Assembly (NCBI GenBank): GCA_900555635.1
Contig: USLU01000016.1
Coordinates: 1-64,000, forward strand
DNA from: an uncultured Bacteroides sp.
Lineage (GTDB): Bacteria; Bacteroidota; Bacteroidia; Bacteroidales; Bacteroidaceae
DNA: 64,000 nt
Direction: 5' to 3'
Shown here: one piece after another, positions 45,476 to 52,440 of the stretch
Layout: each line of letters opens with the position of its first letter
How positions within the stretch are numbered: the first letter of the stretch is position 1
The notes under the pieces: model-generated
Databases searched by the model: none
Told to the model about the DNA's origin: nothing
Seen by the model: the letters and a program-made list of their open reading frames with translations, nothing else
Program-made: the position numbers and the translations under genes

Positions 45476-46282
45476 TTAGAATAGAGATATCTGTTTGGCT
45501 TGTGGGGAGGCGTAGTTGCATATCATCCATTCCTCTTGTTTGCGCCGGGTTATTTTTGAGGCACTGATAGTGCGCTCGACGCGGTGAATGGGCCAGCTAT
45601 TTTTGATGGCATATTCTTCTATCATTGGCAGGGGGAACATAGTGAGCATGAATTTTCCTTTGATGGCTTCTAAAAGTTTTAATAGGTCTTCCATGTTTTG
45701 CTCATTGAAACTCCCTTCGTAGTGGCCGCAGTCGCTGTTGATGTAGGGAGGGTCGACGAAATGGAAAGTTTCGGGGGAGTCATAGCAAGTGATGACTTCC
45801 AAGGCGTCACGGTTCTCGATGGTGACATGTTCGAGGCGGGCGCAAAGATGTTCAGTAAAATCGTCTTTGGCGTTCGCCAGTTTCTTGGGCATGCAACCGG
45901 AGAAGTCATATCCGAAGGTGCCATCAAGCATGCTGGAGAAACTTGTTTTGCAAAGAACCCAGACAGCCCATGCACGTTGGGCTTGATTGAAGAACTGGGG
46001 ATAGTTGAGAATATGTGCTGCATGGGCGTGCATGTCACGGCTATGCAGGGTTTTGTCTATTTCCGTTTTTAACTCGCTGTAGTTGACTTTTGCCATCCAA
46101 TAGAAAGTAGTTAAGTCCATGTTTAAGTCGTTGATGATTTCGGCGTTAACAGGACGTTTGGCAAAAAGAACTGCTGCACCACCACAAAAGGGTTCAGTGT
46201 AGAGTTTGTGTTCAGGAATGAGGGGCAGGATATGTTTCAACATGGTTTGCTTACCTCCATAATATGATATTGGCGTTTTCAT
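45476..46282 (-). CDS. Dam-like DNA adenine N6-methyltransferase (D12 class)
   Basis: A 268-aa methyltransferase starting at ATG 46282 (MKTPISYYGGKQTMLKHILP); 23 more residues are open upstream but look non-coding. The SAM-binding motif is EPFCGGAAVLFAK and the catalytic motif is FVDPPYIN, the DPPY of adenine methyltransferases. It most resembles orphan phage enzymes, which protect phage DNA from restriction or time gene expression; no partner nuclease is seen. It is the last gene of the minus-strand block. Confidence 0.9.
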   Translation of the reverse strand: MKTPISYYGGKQTMLKHILPLIPEHKLYTEPFCGGAAVLFAKRPVNAEIINDLNMDLTTFYWMAKVNYSELKTEIDKTLHSRDMHAHAAHILNYPQFFNQAQRAWAVWVLCKTSFSSMLDGTFGYDFSGCMPKKLANAKDDFTEHLCARLEHVTIENRDALEVITCYDSPETFHFVDPPYINSDCGHYEGSFNEQNMEDLLKLLEAIKGKFMLTMFPLPMIEEYAIKNSWPIHRVERTISASKITRRKQEEWMICNYASPQAKQISLF

Positions 46283-46286
46283 TATC

Positions 46287-46317
46287 GTTGTTTTTATTAT
46301 AATTGTTACTATCTTTG
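46287..46317 (+). promoter_or_regulatory. Rightward promoter of the small RNA
   Basis: GTTG (46287-46290), a spacer of exactly 19 nt, then TATCTTTG (46310-46317) on the plus strand. The same arrangement occurs at 47046-47076 and, with a 20-nt spacer, at 52389-52420. Confidence 0.65.
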
Positions 46318-46323
46318 TGGTCT

Positions 46324-46443
46324 CACCACGTATGAAACAAATGCGACGCATCGCAGAAGAAGGTATTTAGCCCTCGACTGTGCGGTGCGTCGCATTTTGT
46401 TAGTACGTGGTGAGATACTACTAACTGGTCGGGGGCTTTTTAA
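46324..46443 (+). ncRNA. Candidate structured small RNA of the prophage
   Basis: Starting about 7 nt after a TATCTTTG box, the predicted transcript runs through arm A (46321-46355), arm B (46368-46380), arm A' (46381-46415) and arm B' (46425-46437), then a T run (GGGGGCTTTTT). A and A' match at 30 of 35 positions. B and B' pair as AGCCCTCGAC-type with GTCGGGGGCT. Because the arms are interleaved, the RNA can form a pseudoknot or switch between two folds; a smaller GTTAGTA/TACTAAC hairpin (46400-46424) fits only the second fold. A 12-codon ORF (46332-46370, MKQMRRIAEEGI) runs through arm A. No plus-strand gene follows for 6 kb. No known RNA family is recognised. Confidence 0.6.
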
Positions 46444-46488
46444 ATTCCCCTTTTTATTTTCTATCTATTTTGTTCCCCTCCTTTCTTT

Positions 46489-46506
46489 TTTAAACGTTGG
46501 TTAAAT
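46489..46506. repeat. TTTAAAC/GTTAAAT pair, 11 bp apart
   Basis: TTTAAAC begins at 46489 and GTTAAAT at 46500, in the gap between the small RNA and the DUF1834 stop. Confidence 0.5.
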
Positions 46507-46518
46507 ATGTTCTTAATT

Positions 46519-47025
46519 TCACTCAATGATGTACTTTTTCTTTAGTAGCCGAACATTATCAATACTGGACTTGACTGTAGTTGTACGCCTTCGCGAGATG
46601 GTGCATGTGAAGGTGATGGTGTGGTAGTTGAAGTAGTCGGTGGCGACGGGACGTTCGGAGGTGAGGACGAGGCCGGAGGTTTCGGCGGTGGAGAGGTCTT
46701 CGAGGAGGTTGGAGACGGTTTCGTAGTAGTCGACTTTTTCGAGGCCTTGGAGGGAGGCGGTGAGGTTGTCGGTTTCGGGAGTTGGGTCGGTGAGGATGTG
46801 GAGGTCGAGGGTGAGGGTGCCGATGCGGGTGGTGCCGGAACGGGTCCAGGAGATGGAGTAGTCGATGAAGATGGCGGGGGTGGTGAACTCGAAGGATTCG
46901 GGGTCTTCGGGCTGGGCGTTGTAGAGGTCGATAAATTCGGGGGGACAGAGGTTGAGTTCGCGGAATGCCTGAAGGGCTTCGGGGGACTTGAAAAGGGACT
47001 GGATGGCTTGATATAGGAGTTTCAT
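46519..47025 (-). CDS. Mu gp37-like head-tail protein (DUF1834)
   Basis: A 168-aa protein (MKLLYQAIQSLFKSPEALQA). The middle pattern, IDYSISWTRSGTTRIGTLTL followed by DLHILTDPTP, fits the DUF1834/gp37 family of Mu-like phages, a tail-terminator or head-completion component. It is encoded after MuF in the inverted packaging block. A 108-bp gap with a plus-strand promoter and hairpin separates the two genes. Confidence 0.65.
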   Translation of the reverse strand: MKLLYQAIQSLFKSPEALQAFRELNLCPPEFIDLYNAQPEDPESFEFTTPAIFIDYSISWTRSGTTRIGTLTLDLHILTDPTPETDNLTASLQGLEKVDYYETVSNLLEDLSTAETSGLVLTSERPVATDYFNYHTITFTCTISRRRTTTVKSSIDNVRLLKKKYIIE

Positions 47026-47045
47026 AAGAAAATGTTGTTTAATTG

Positions 47046-47076
47046 GTTGTTAATTAGAATATTGTTTCTATCTTTG
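47046..47076 (+). promoter_or_regulatory. Second phage promoter of the GTTG-N19-TATCTTTG type
   Basis: GTTG at 47046-47049, 19-nt spacer, TATCTTTG at 47069-47076. It points rightward into the end of the MuF gene, so its transcript would be antisense to the packaging operon. Confidence 0.6.
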
Positions 47077-47108
47077 TGCCAGTAGGCTTGCGAGTCGACT
47101 GAGCCTTC

Positions 47109-47142
47109 GGCGGTTATGCAGTGCTTGCACTGTTTAATCGCC
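47109..47142. other. Hairpin overlapping the MuF stop codon
   Basis: GGCG-TTA-CAGTGC-TT-GCACTG-TTAA-CGCC can fold with stems GGCG/CGCC and CAGTGC/GCACTG. It covers the last codons of the MuF frame. On the plus strand it lies about 30 nt after a TATCTTTG box; on the minus strand it could be the end of the portal-MuF message. Confidence 0.6.
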
Positions 47143-48495
47143 GATTGTATTTCTATACTGTTCGTATAATAGTTGACCGTCTGCGTCGATTACGATGACT
47201 CCTTTGAGTTTTGTTGATTCCATTTTTCGGGTTACTGTTCTTCGGATTCCGTCTACTCCCTCCTCTCTTATCGCGGATAATTTGATTATGGCATAGTCGG
47301 CTTGCTGGGCTGCCTTTTCGAGGTGCGGGGCTAGGTGCTTTCCGTTTCCTTCGAGGCGTTTGAAATCTATAACCCACTCCTCTTTATTGCTGAATTGAAT
47401 AACGCAGTCGGCGTTTTTGTTCTTGTCGTGGAATGTCCAGTCTTTGGGGTAAAACTTTGGCTTGAGAGCATTGTCTTTGCTGTGGATGTCGGGCAATAGG
47501 CTGGCTTCGGTGATTTCGGGCTTGAGACGGAGCAGGTCGGAAAGGACTTCGAGGTTGCCGGGAAGCTCGTCGATGCCGTGCATGAGGTGTTGACGGACGG
47601 GGACTTGGCGGCCGGAGATGTTGAGGTGACCGTAGAGGTAGGCGTTTTGGGGTGGCAGGTAGGCGATGGCTTTGCGTATTTCGCCGGCGGGGATTTCGTT
47701 GTAATATGGGTGGCCTTGGGGGAAGATAAGACCGGTCTGGCCGCAGTTGGTGCGGAAGAGTTGGGGGACGACGGGGCGGGCGTAGGTGCCTTCGGGGGTT
47801 TCCTGTACGTCGTCGTCGGGGACTTGGATGGCTTCGCAACGGCAGTTCCAGCCGTTGGGTGGATAGTAGGTGCGCCAGAAGGGGTCGTCGACGCGTTTGG
47901 TGACGCCGTTGAGGGCTTGGTGCTCATCGCGGACGGATTCGTCGCCGGCGGTTTGGTAGCGGAGGTATGGGAAGAGAGTTTTTTGTTCCTGGAACTGCTG
48001 CCAGCGGGCGGACTGGGTGGCGGTGGCGATGGAGGTGTCGTATTCGGTCTGGAGCCAGGTGCCGTTGAACTTGGTGTTGATGAGGGAAACTTGGTCGCGG
48101 AAATCGGCGAAGGTGCGGAGGTGGCCTTCGTCGTCGCGGAGGGCGGAGGTGATGGTGCGGAGCTCCTGATAGTTCTTGGCGGCGGAGAAGCTGAAGACGT
48201 TTTGGGTGAGACGGGTGAGCATGAGGTGGTCGGGGGTGTTCCAGTCGACGGAAACGAAATCGTTGCCGTAACCGGTGTAGACGCCTTGAAGGAGGGTGCG
48301 GGCGGTGGCATGGAGGAGTTCGGGGTCGTGATGCGGGCCTTTGCGCTGGCGGTAGATGCGGGCGCAGAGGGAGGCGATTTCGTCGGCGAAATCGGGAAGC
48401 TCGTGGCCTTGGGCAAAGTAGCCTTGGACGGGAGGATAAAGAGGCTGTGGGGAGGGGCACGCGGCCGGGGTGATGTTCCGGGGTGCCCCTACTGA
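47134..48495 (-). CDS. MuF minor head protein, expressed by -1 frameshift from the portal gene
   Basis: A 453-codon frame with no ATG, GTG, TTG or CTG before its conserved N terminus (GYFAQGHELPDFADEIASLC). The frame reads in from the portal gene; the extent given starts at the first codon after the slip. The MuF core (SPP1 gp7 type) is WLQTEYDTSIATATQSARWQ through YYPPNGWNCRCEAI; the first ATG inside the frame would lose about 70 conserved residues. The C-terminal 130 residues (FYPKDWTFHDKNKNADCVIQ onward) look like an added barnase/colicin-type or nuclease-like domain that I cannot name with confidence. MuF proteins bind DNA near the portal vertex. Confidence 0.8.
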   Translation of the reverse strand, partial: SVGAPRNITPAACPSPQPLYPPVQGYFAQGHELPDFADEIASLCARIYRQRKGPHHDPELLHATARTLLQGVYTGYGNDFVSVDWNTPDHLMLTRLTQNVFSFSAAKNYQELRTITSALRDDEGHLRTFADFRDQVSLINTKFNGTWLQTEYDTSIATATQSARWQQFQEQKTLFPYLRYQTAGDESVRDEHQALNGVTKRVDDPFWRTYYPPNGWNCRCEAIQVPDDDVQETPEGTYARPVVPQLFRTNCGQTGLIFPQGHPYYNEIPAGEIRKAIAYLPPQNAYLYGHLNISGRQVPVRQHLMHGIDELPGNLEVLSDLLRLKPEITEASLLPDIHSKDNALKPKFYPKDWTFHDKNKNADCVIQFSNKEEWVIDFKRLEGNGKHLAPHLEKAAQQADYAIIKLSAIREEGVDGIRRTVTRKMESTKLKGVIVIDADGQLLYEQYRNTIGD

Positions 48496-48501
48496 AAATT
48501 T
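48453..48501 (-). promoter_or_regulatory. -1 ribosomal frameshift signal at the portal stop
   Basis: On the minus strand: heptamer A_AAT_TTT (48495-48501, the codons for Asn408 and Phe409), then CAG, the stop TAG, and a hairpin AGGGGCAC/GTGCCCCT (arms 48483-48490 and 48453-48460) with an inner CCGG/CCGG stem. The stem begins 4 nt after the heptamer. This is the standard layout of a stimulated -1 frameshift. Confidence 0.75.
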
Positions 48502-49721
48502 GCGAGGAAGCCGACGGGGGTGGTTTTGGTTTGGGGAGCCGGGCCGGAGGACGGGGATTGTTGTAGGAGTTTGGGTTCGCCGTCGATGGGGATGTTGAAG
48601 GTTTTGCTGATCCACTTGGTGGGGATGGGGTAACCTTTGTCGAGGAGGCGGGTAACGATGTCGAAATATTCTTTGAGGGACAGCCGGACGGTGGTGTCGA
48701 AGATGAATTCGTCGGTTTCGGGGTTGATGGGAAGACCGCAGACCTGCATGATGCGCAGGAGCTGGTTGTTGACGGTGAAGGTGACGATGCGGCGGTCGGC
48801 GGCGGCGATTTTGCCGTCGAGGTTGCGTTCGTGGACTTCGGACTGGGAACGGGAGCTGCCGTTGTCGGAGATCATGGTGCCGCCGGTGATGGGCTTGCCG
48901 ATCTCGGTGTTGATGCGGTCGATCTGCTTGTCGTAGACTTGGTAGGCGTCGGAGCCGGCGAAGGGCTTGATGTCGATGGTGGTGCCTTCGGGGAGGACGG
49001 CTTGGGCGGCTTCGCCGAGGGCGGTGAGCATGGCTTCGATTTTGTCGAGGTCGCCTTGGGAGGTTTTGTTGGTGGTGGCGGTGAGCAGGGGCTGGCCGTA
49101 CTTCTCGGAGAACTCGGCCCATGACTGCTGGGCATTGCGCTTCCAGATGAGCTGGCCGCAGATGTTGGCCATGAGGCCGAGGTCGCCGGGCTTGCCGACG
49201 TGGATGAGGGTGTCTTCGAAGCCGACGGCGTAGGATATGCCGGTGGAGGCGCTGACTTCGGGCAGGACGAGGGAGAGCGTGGGGACGACGTTGCGACGGG
49301 GGACGAGGGTGAAGGACATGGTGAGGGGGTCGGTGAGTTCGAGCAGGGTGTAGCCGTAGTACGGGGCTTCGAGGACGTCTTCCATGAAGTTGTAGAACCA
49401 TTCGGTCATGAAGAGTTTGGTTTTGTCCTCGTTGATTTCGCCGGTGCGGCGGTCTTGGATATGGAAGGGGGCGCAAAGGGTGGCGGCTTTGCGGAGTTCG
49501 ACCTGTGAGATGAAATGGCCGTCGTCTTTGAGATTGTCGAAGAGGTCCTGCAGGGGATAGAGACGTGGGGCGTTGATGTCGACGGCCATTTCGAGGGCTT
49601 GGCGCCATTTGCGTATTTCGGCACGGGTGCGGTCTTTGAACTCGCTGACGATTTTGGTGATTATCAGATCGGGCTGTTTTCCGCCTTTTTGCGGGGCTTT
49701 ATTTTTTTGCTTGGTAGTCAT
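48489..49721 (-). CDS. Portal protein, DUF935 (Mu gp29-like)
   Basis: A 410-aa portal protein, which forms the dodecameric ring through which DNA is packaged. DUF935 features include MTTKQKNKAPQKGGKQPDLI at the start, FHIQDRRTGEINEDKTKLFM, and the C-terminal ETDEFIFDTTVRLSLKEYFD followed by PTKWISKTFNIPIDGEP. Length is slightly short for the family. At its last two sense codons lies a slippery heptamer, so a fraction of ribosomes should continue into MuF and make a fusion of about 862 aa. Confidence 0.9.
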   Translation of the reverse strand: MTTKQKNKAPQKGGKQPDLIITKIVSEFKDRTRAEIRKWRQALEMAVDINAPRLYPLQDLFDNLKDDGHFISQVELRKAATLCAPFHIQDRRTGEINEDKTKLFMTEWFYNFMEDVLEAPYYGYTLLELTDPLTMSFTLVPRRNVVPTLSLVLPEVSASTGISYAVGFEDTLIHVGKPGDLGLMANICGQLIWKRNAQQSWAEFSEKYGQPLLTATTNKTSQGDLDKIEAMLTALGEAAQAVLPEGTTIDIKPFAGSDAYQVYDKQIDRINTEIGKPITGGTMISDNGSSRSQSEVHERNLDGKIAAADRRIVTFTVNNQLLRIMQVCGLPINPETDEFIFDTTVRLSLKEYFDIVTRLLDKGYPIPTKWISKTFNIPIDGEPKLLQQSPSSGPAPQTKTTPVGFLANFQ

Positions 49722-49733
49722 AGGGTTTATTGT

Positions 49734-49762
49734 TTTAAGAATCGGTTTAAATGCGCTTAAAC
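49734..49762. repeat. Three TTTAAA-like motifs between portal and DUF1320
   Basis: TTTAAG at 49734, TTTAAAT at 49746 and CTTAAAC at 49756, spaced 12 and 10 bp, upstream of the portal start. Average spacing is 11 bp, as in the other sites. Confidence 0.45.
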
Positions 49763-49777
49763 GTGAATGGCGCGGGA

Positions 49778-50197
49778 TTAATACTTGTTGTTATTGGGTT
49801 TGTAGAGTGAGTAGATGCGCAGGTCGCCCTTGTAGGTATCGGGAGGCAGTTGCGGGAGGTCGGTGGGCATCTCGCCGGAGCCGACGTTGGTGAGCCAGTC
49901 GAGGGCGTCGGAGTAGCGCTCCTTGCGATGTTCGGGGACTGAGCGGGGGGCTTTCTTTGCCCAAAGGTGATAGAGGGTGATGTCGATGGTGATCATGAGG
50001 ATATAGTCGTCGCGGAGATCGCCGGTGGCGGAGAAAATGGTGTCGCAGTCGTAGCGGCCGCCGATGTATTTGCGTATCTGGGAGATGGCGAAACGTTCGG
50101 CTTTGAGGATGGCGGTATGCTGGTCGGTATCGTCGAGGAGGCTCAGGATTTCTTTGCGGGCCTGTACTTCGTAATCTGTTTCTTGTATAAAGTTCAT
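49778..50197 (-). CDS. Mu gp36-like head protein (DUF1320)
   Basis: A 139-aa protein starting at ATG 50197 (MNFIQETDYEVQARKEILSL); the open frame extends seven codons further without support. The pattern AERFAISQIRKYIGGRYDCD and ITLYHLWAKKAPRSVPEHR is typical of DUF1320, the Mu gp36 family of neck or head-completion proteins. It lies between the terminase and portal genes of the inverted block. Confidence 0.85.
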   Translation of the reverse strand: MNFIQETDYEVQARKEILSLLDDTDQHTAILKAERFAISQIRKYIGGRYDCDTIFSATGDLRDDYILMITIDITLYHLWAKKAPRSVPEHRKERYSDALDWLTNVGSGEMPTDLPQLPPDTYKGDLRIYSLYKPNNNKY

Positions 50198-50241
50198 AAT
50201 AATGTGGTGATGTGCCAATGTGCCGGTATGCCAATGGCGGG

Positions 50242-51816
50242 TTAATAGTTGTTTTTGGATTTAGAACGACGTTCGGAGCGGCTGATGGTGCGAGGCTGGA
50301 ACTTCTCGACAAAGGTGATTTTGTTGAGACGGGCTTGTGCGCCGTGCCAGGCGTCGGGTCCGTCGTCGTTGGCTTGGGAGCCACGCTCGAAGGCGAGGAA
50401 CTGGTCGACGAGGGTGATAAAATCGGGGTTCTGCTGCATGAGGGTGTTGAAGATGACGTTGTGGCGCTCGAAGAAGCCGGCGGTGGATTCGACACGGTCG
50501 TACTTGTCGGTCTTGCCACGTTTGTCAGCGGTGACGGGGATGTGGTAGCCCCGTTCGTCGCCTTCGGTGTCGAAGTCGTTGACGAACTCGTCCATGGCGA
50601 AGAGGCCTTCGATGACGTAGGAGATGTTGAAGCGCTGGAGGCGGAGGTCTTCGTAGAGATCGTAGAGCCAGGCGGCGCATTTGGCACGGGAGCCCCGACG
50701 AAGGTAGACATGGATGATGTGGTACTGGCGGTCGGTTTTGCCGACAAGGAGCATGGCTTTGTAGTCGCCGGCGGCTTTGTAGGAAAGGTCGCCGTAGAAG
50801 CAGAGGCCGTCGTATTGGTTGAGGGGGAGCATGGGACCATAGATAATGTCTTCGTGGCGGAAGACGGCACCGTCTTGTATGTGGACGTGCATGAACTCAC
50901 GCATGAAGGAGCGGTAGGGCGTGGAGTTGAATTTCTTACGCCAGTATTCGGCACTGGTTTTCTCCGGCCATTCGGGGGTGAAGTCGTTGAGGTTCTTAAC
51001 GGCACAGACACGCAGAATGTAGAAATTAGAGGTGTCCCCTTCCTGAGCGGATTGTTGTTGTCCTTGCAGGTAGAGTTGGCGGAGACGGTTGGTGATGCTG
51101 TTTTTGTGAAAGTTGTTGTTGGCATAGACGAAGCGGTCGGTTGCATCTTCGTCGGAATCAAAACAGCCCCAAACGTCTTCGGTGATGAACTCTATGGCTT
51201 CGCGCATGAGCCGGTCGTTGTTGACATGGCGCTTGTTGTCGACGTCGTCGACTACGATGTAGTCCGGACGGTTCTCGCTTTCGCGGGCACCACGAGGGGA
51301 CTGCCCGAAGCCTAAAGAGGTGAACTTGACACCATCGGTGGTGGTGAAGTCGCCATCTGCCCAATCGCCGAACTTGAAGCGGTGGCCGTAGTCGTTGATG
51401 ATGCGCTGATTGTATTGAAGCTGCGCCTGAAGGGAAGAAAGGAGTTTCTTTGCCTTTGGTTCGGTTTCGCCGATGAGGAGCATGTAGTGCATGTCGTCCA
51501 TTGCCAGATAGAGGAAAAGGGGGATGCCCATGTCTATATGCACGGACTTGGCGGCAGAACGGTACCACTCGGCAAGGGCGCGGATGTGGCGGTTCTTTAT
51601 GATTTCCTTTGCCAGACGCTTGTGGAACCATGCGCATTTCTTCTTGGCATAGTTGGGGAAATAGTATTCGAACCACTTGATGTAGTCTGCTTCGAGGGCC
51701 TTCATGCGACGGGCTTTGTCGGCAGGCGTTTCGTTGATGCGAATGCTGGTGGACTGGGCAATGCGCTGGCAGTGCTTGTCGTAATCGTTGAGGAGTTTGT
51801 CGTATCTGGTGGCCAT
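50242..51816 (-). CDS. Phage terminase large subunit (Mu gp28-like)
   Basis: A 524-aa packaging motor starting at ATG 51816 (MATRYDKLLNDYDKHCQRIA); about 109 codons open upstream are a shadow of the neighbouring gene. The ATPase half has a Walker A-like EWYRSAAKSVHIDMG and a Walker B-like YIVVDDVD. The C-terminal nuclease half begins with a conserved acidic motif (CFYGDLSYKAAGDYKAMLL) and has NDDGPDAWHGAQ near its end. It pumps DNA into the prohead and cuts it. The small subunit lies directly upstream. Confidence 0.92.
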   Translation of the reverse strand: MATRYDKLLNDYDKHCQRIAQSTSIRINETPADKARRMKALEADYIKWFEYYFPNYAKKKCAWFHKRLAKEIIKNRHIRALAEWYRSAAKSVHIDMGIPLFLYLAMDDMHYMLLIGETEPKAKKLLSSLQAQLQYNQRIINDYGHRFKFGDWADGDFTTTDGVKFTSLGFGQSPRGARESENRPDYIVVDDVDNKRHVNNDRLMREAIEFITEDVWGCFDSDEDATDRFVYANNNFHKNSITNRLRQLYLQGQQQSAQEGDTSNFYILRVCAVKNLNDFTPEWPEKTSAEYWRKKFNSTPYRSFMREFMHVHIQDGAVFRHEDIIYGPMLPLNQYDGLCFYGDLSYKAAGDYKAMLLVGKTDRQYHIIHVYLRRGSRAKCAAWLYDLYEDLRLQRFNISYVIEGLFAMDEFVNDFDTEGDERGYHIPVTADKRGKTDKYDRVESTAGFFERHNVIFNTLMQQNPDFITLVDQFLAFERGSQANDDGPDAWHGAQARLNKITFVEKFQPRTISRSERRSKSKNNY

Positions 51817-51851
51817 TGTTTTAGTTATTAGTGATAAGTGATTTGTTTGTA

Positions 51852-52313
51852 TCAGGATTCGAGGCTGACACGGTACTGGAGGAAGAGTTTGTGCCAACGG
51901 GTGAACTGAATGGCGGTAGCGGGTTCCTGCTCGGACATCCAGAGGTCGAACTCGCGGAAGACGTCCATGACGGTGCGGACATTGATTTTCTTGTCGAGCT
52001 GGTCGATGGCGGACATGATTTTGCTGAGCTGGTCGGCTTTGACGTTGGACTCCTCCCCTTTGGCGAGCTTTTCGGCTTCCTTGAGGAGGAGTTCTTTTAT
52101 TTTGAGTGGGGTGAGACAGGCTTCGGTCTTGCGGTCGTCCCATGACTTTTCGCCGTCACGGCCTTTCTTCCATCGGCTGACGGTTTGTTCGGTTATCCCT
52201 AAATTTTCGGCGATCTCACGCCCGGTGAGGTTGAGACGTATGTACATGTCTTCGGCTATCTCACGTTTCTTGTCGTTCCCTATTTCGGCCATAGTTCTAT
52301 CTTTTTTAGACAA
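51852..52313 (-). CDS. Small terminase subunit-like protein (DUF1804, Mu gp27)
   Basis: A 153-aa protein with an N-terminal helix-turn-helix (GREIAENLGITEQTVSRWKK, about residues 31-50) and a helical body. DUF1804 proteins sit upstream of the large terminase in Mu-like phages and recognise the packaging start. The start at 52313 is used; a start at 52292 (MAEIGNDKK) is also possible. It is the first gene of the minus-strand packaging operon, divergent from the head protease. Confidence 0.8.
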   Translation of the reverse strand: MSKKDRTMAEIGNDKKREIAEDMYIRLNLTGREIAENLGITEQTVSRWKKGRDGEKSWDDRKTEACLTPLKIKELLLKEAEKLAKGEESNVKADQLSKIMSAIDQLDKKINVRTVMDVFREFDLWMSEQEPATAIQFTRWHKLFLQYRVSLES

Positions 52314-52388
52314 AGATGGTGGGTAAACGGCTGAAAAAGAAAGATGTGTTCAAGGGTTAAAAGTCTTTGTTCAAGGGGTGTACGGATA

Positions 52389-52420
52389 GTTGTGAGGATA
52401 AGAAAAGTGGGCTATGTTTG
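52389..52420 (+). promoter_or_regulatory. Rightward late promoter before the head protease
   Basis: GTTG (52389-52392), a 20-nt spacer, TATGTTTG (52413-52420). The -7 box covers the ATG at 52414, so the real translation start is the next in-frame Met at 52441. Confidence 0.55.
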
Positions 52421-52440
52421 CTGAAAAAAGAAGCGACGCG

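Noticed and set aside
48496..49608. Upstream 370 codons of the MuF frame, opposite register of the portal gene
   Set aside because: Arg/His/Pro-rich shadow of the portal gene. MuF-like sequence begins only after the portal stop, consistent with entry by frameshift.
51817..52143. N-terminal extension of the terminase frame by about 109 residues
   Set aside because: The residues are an Arg/His/Gln-rich shadow of the DUF1804 gene; terminase homology begins at the ATG at 51816.
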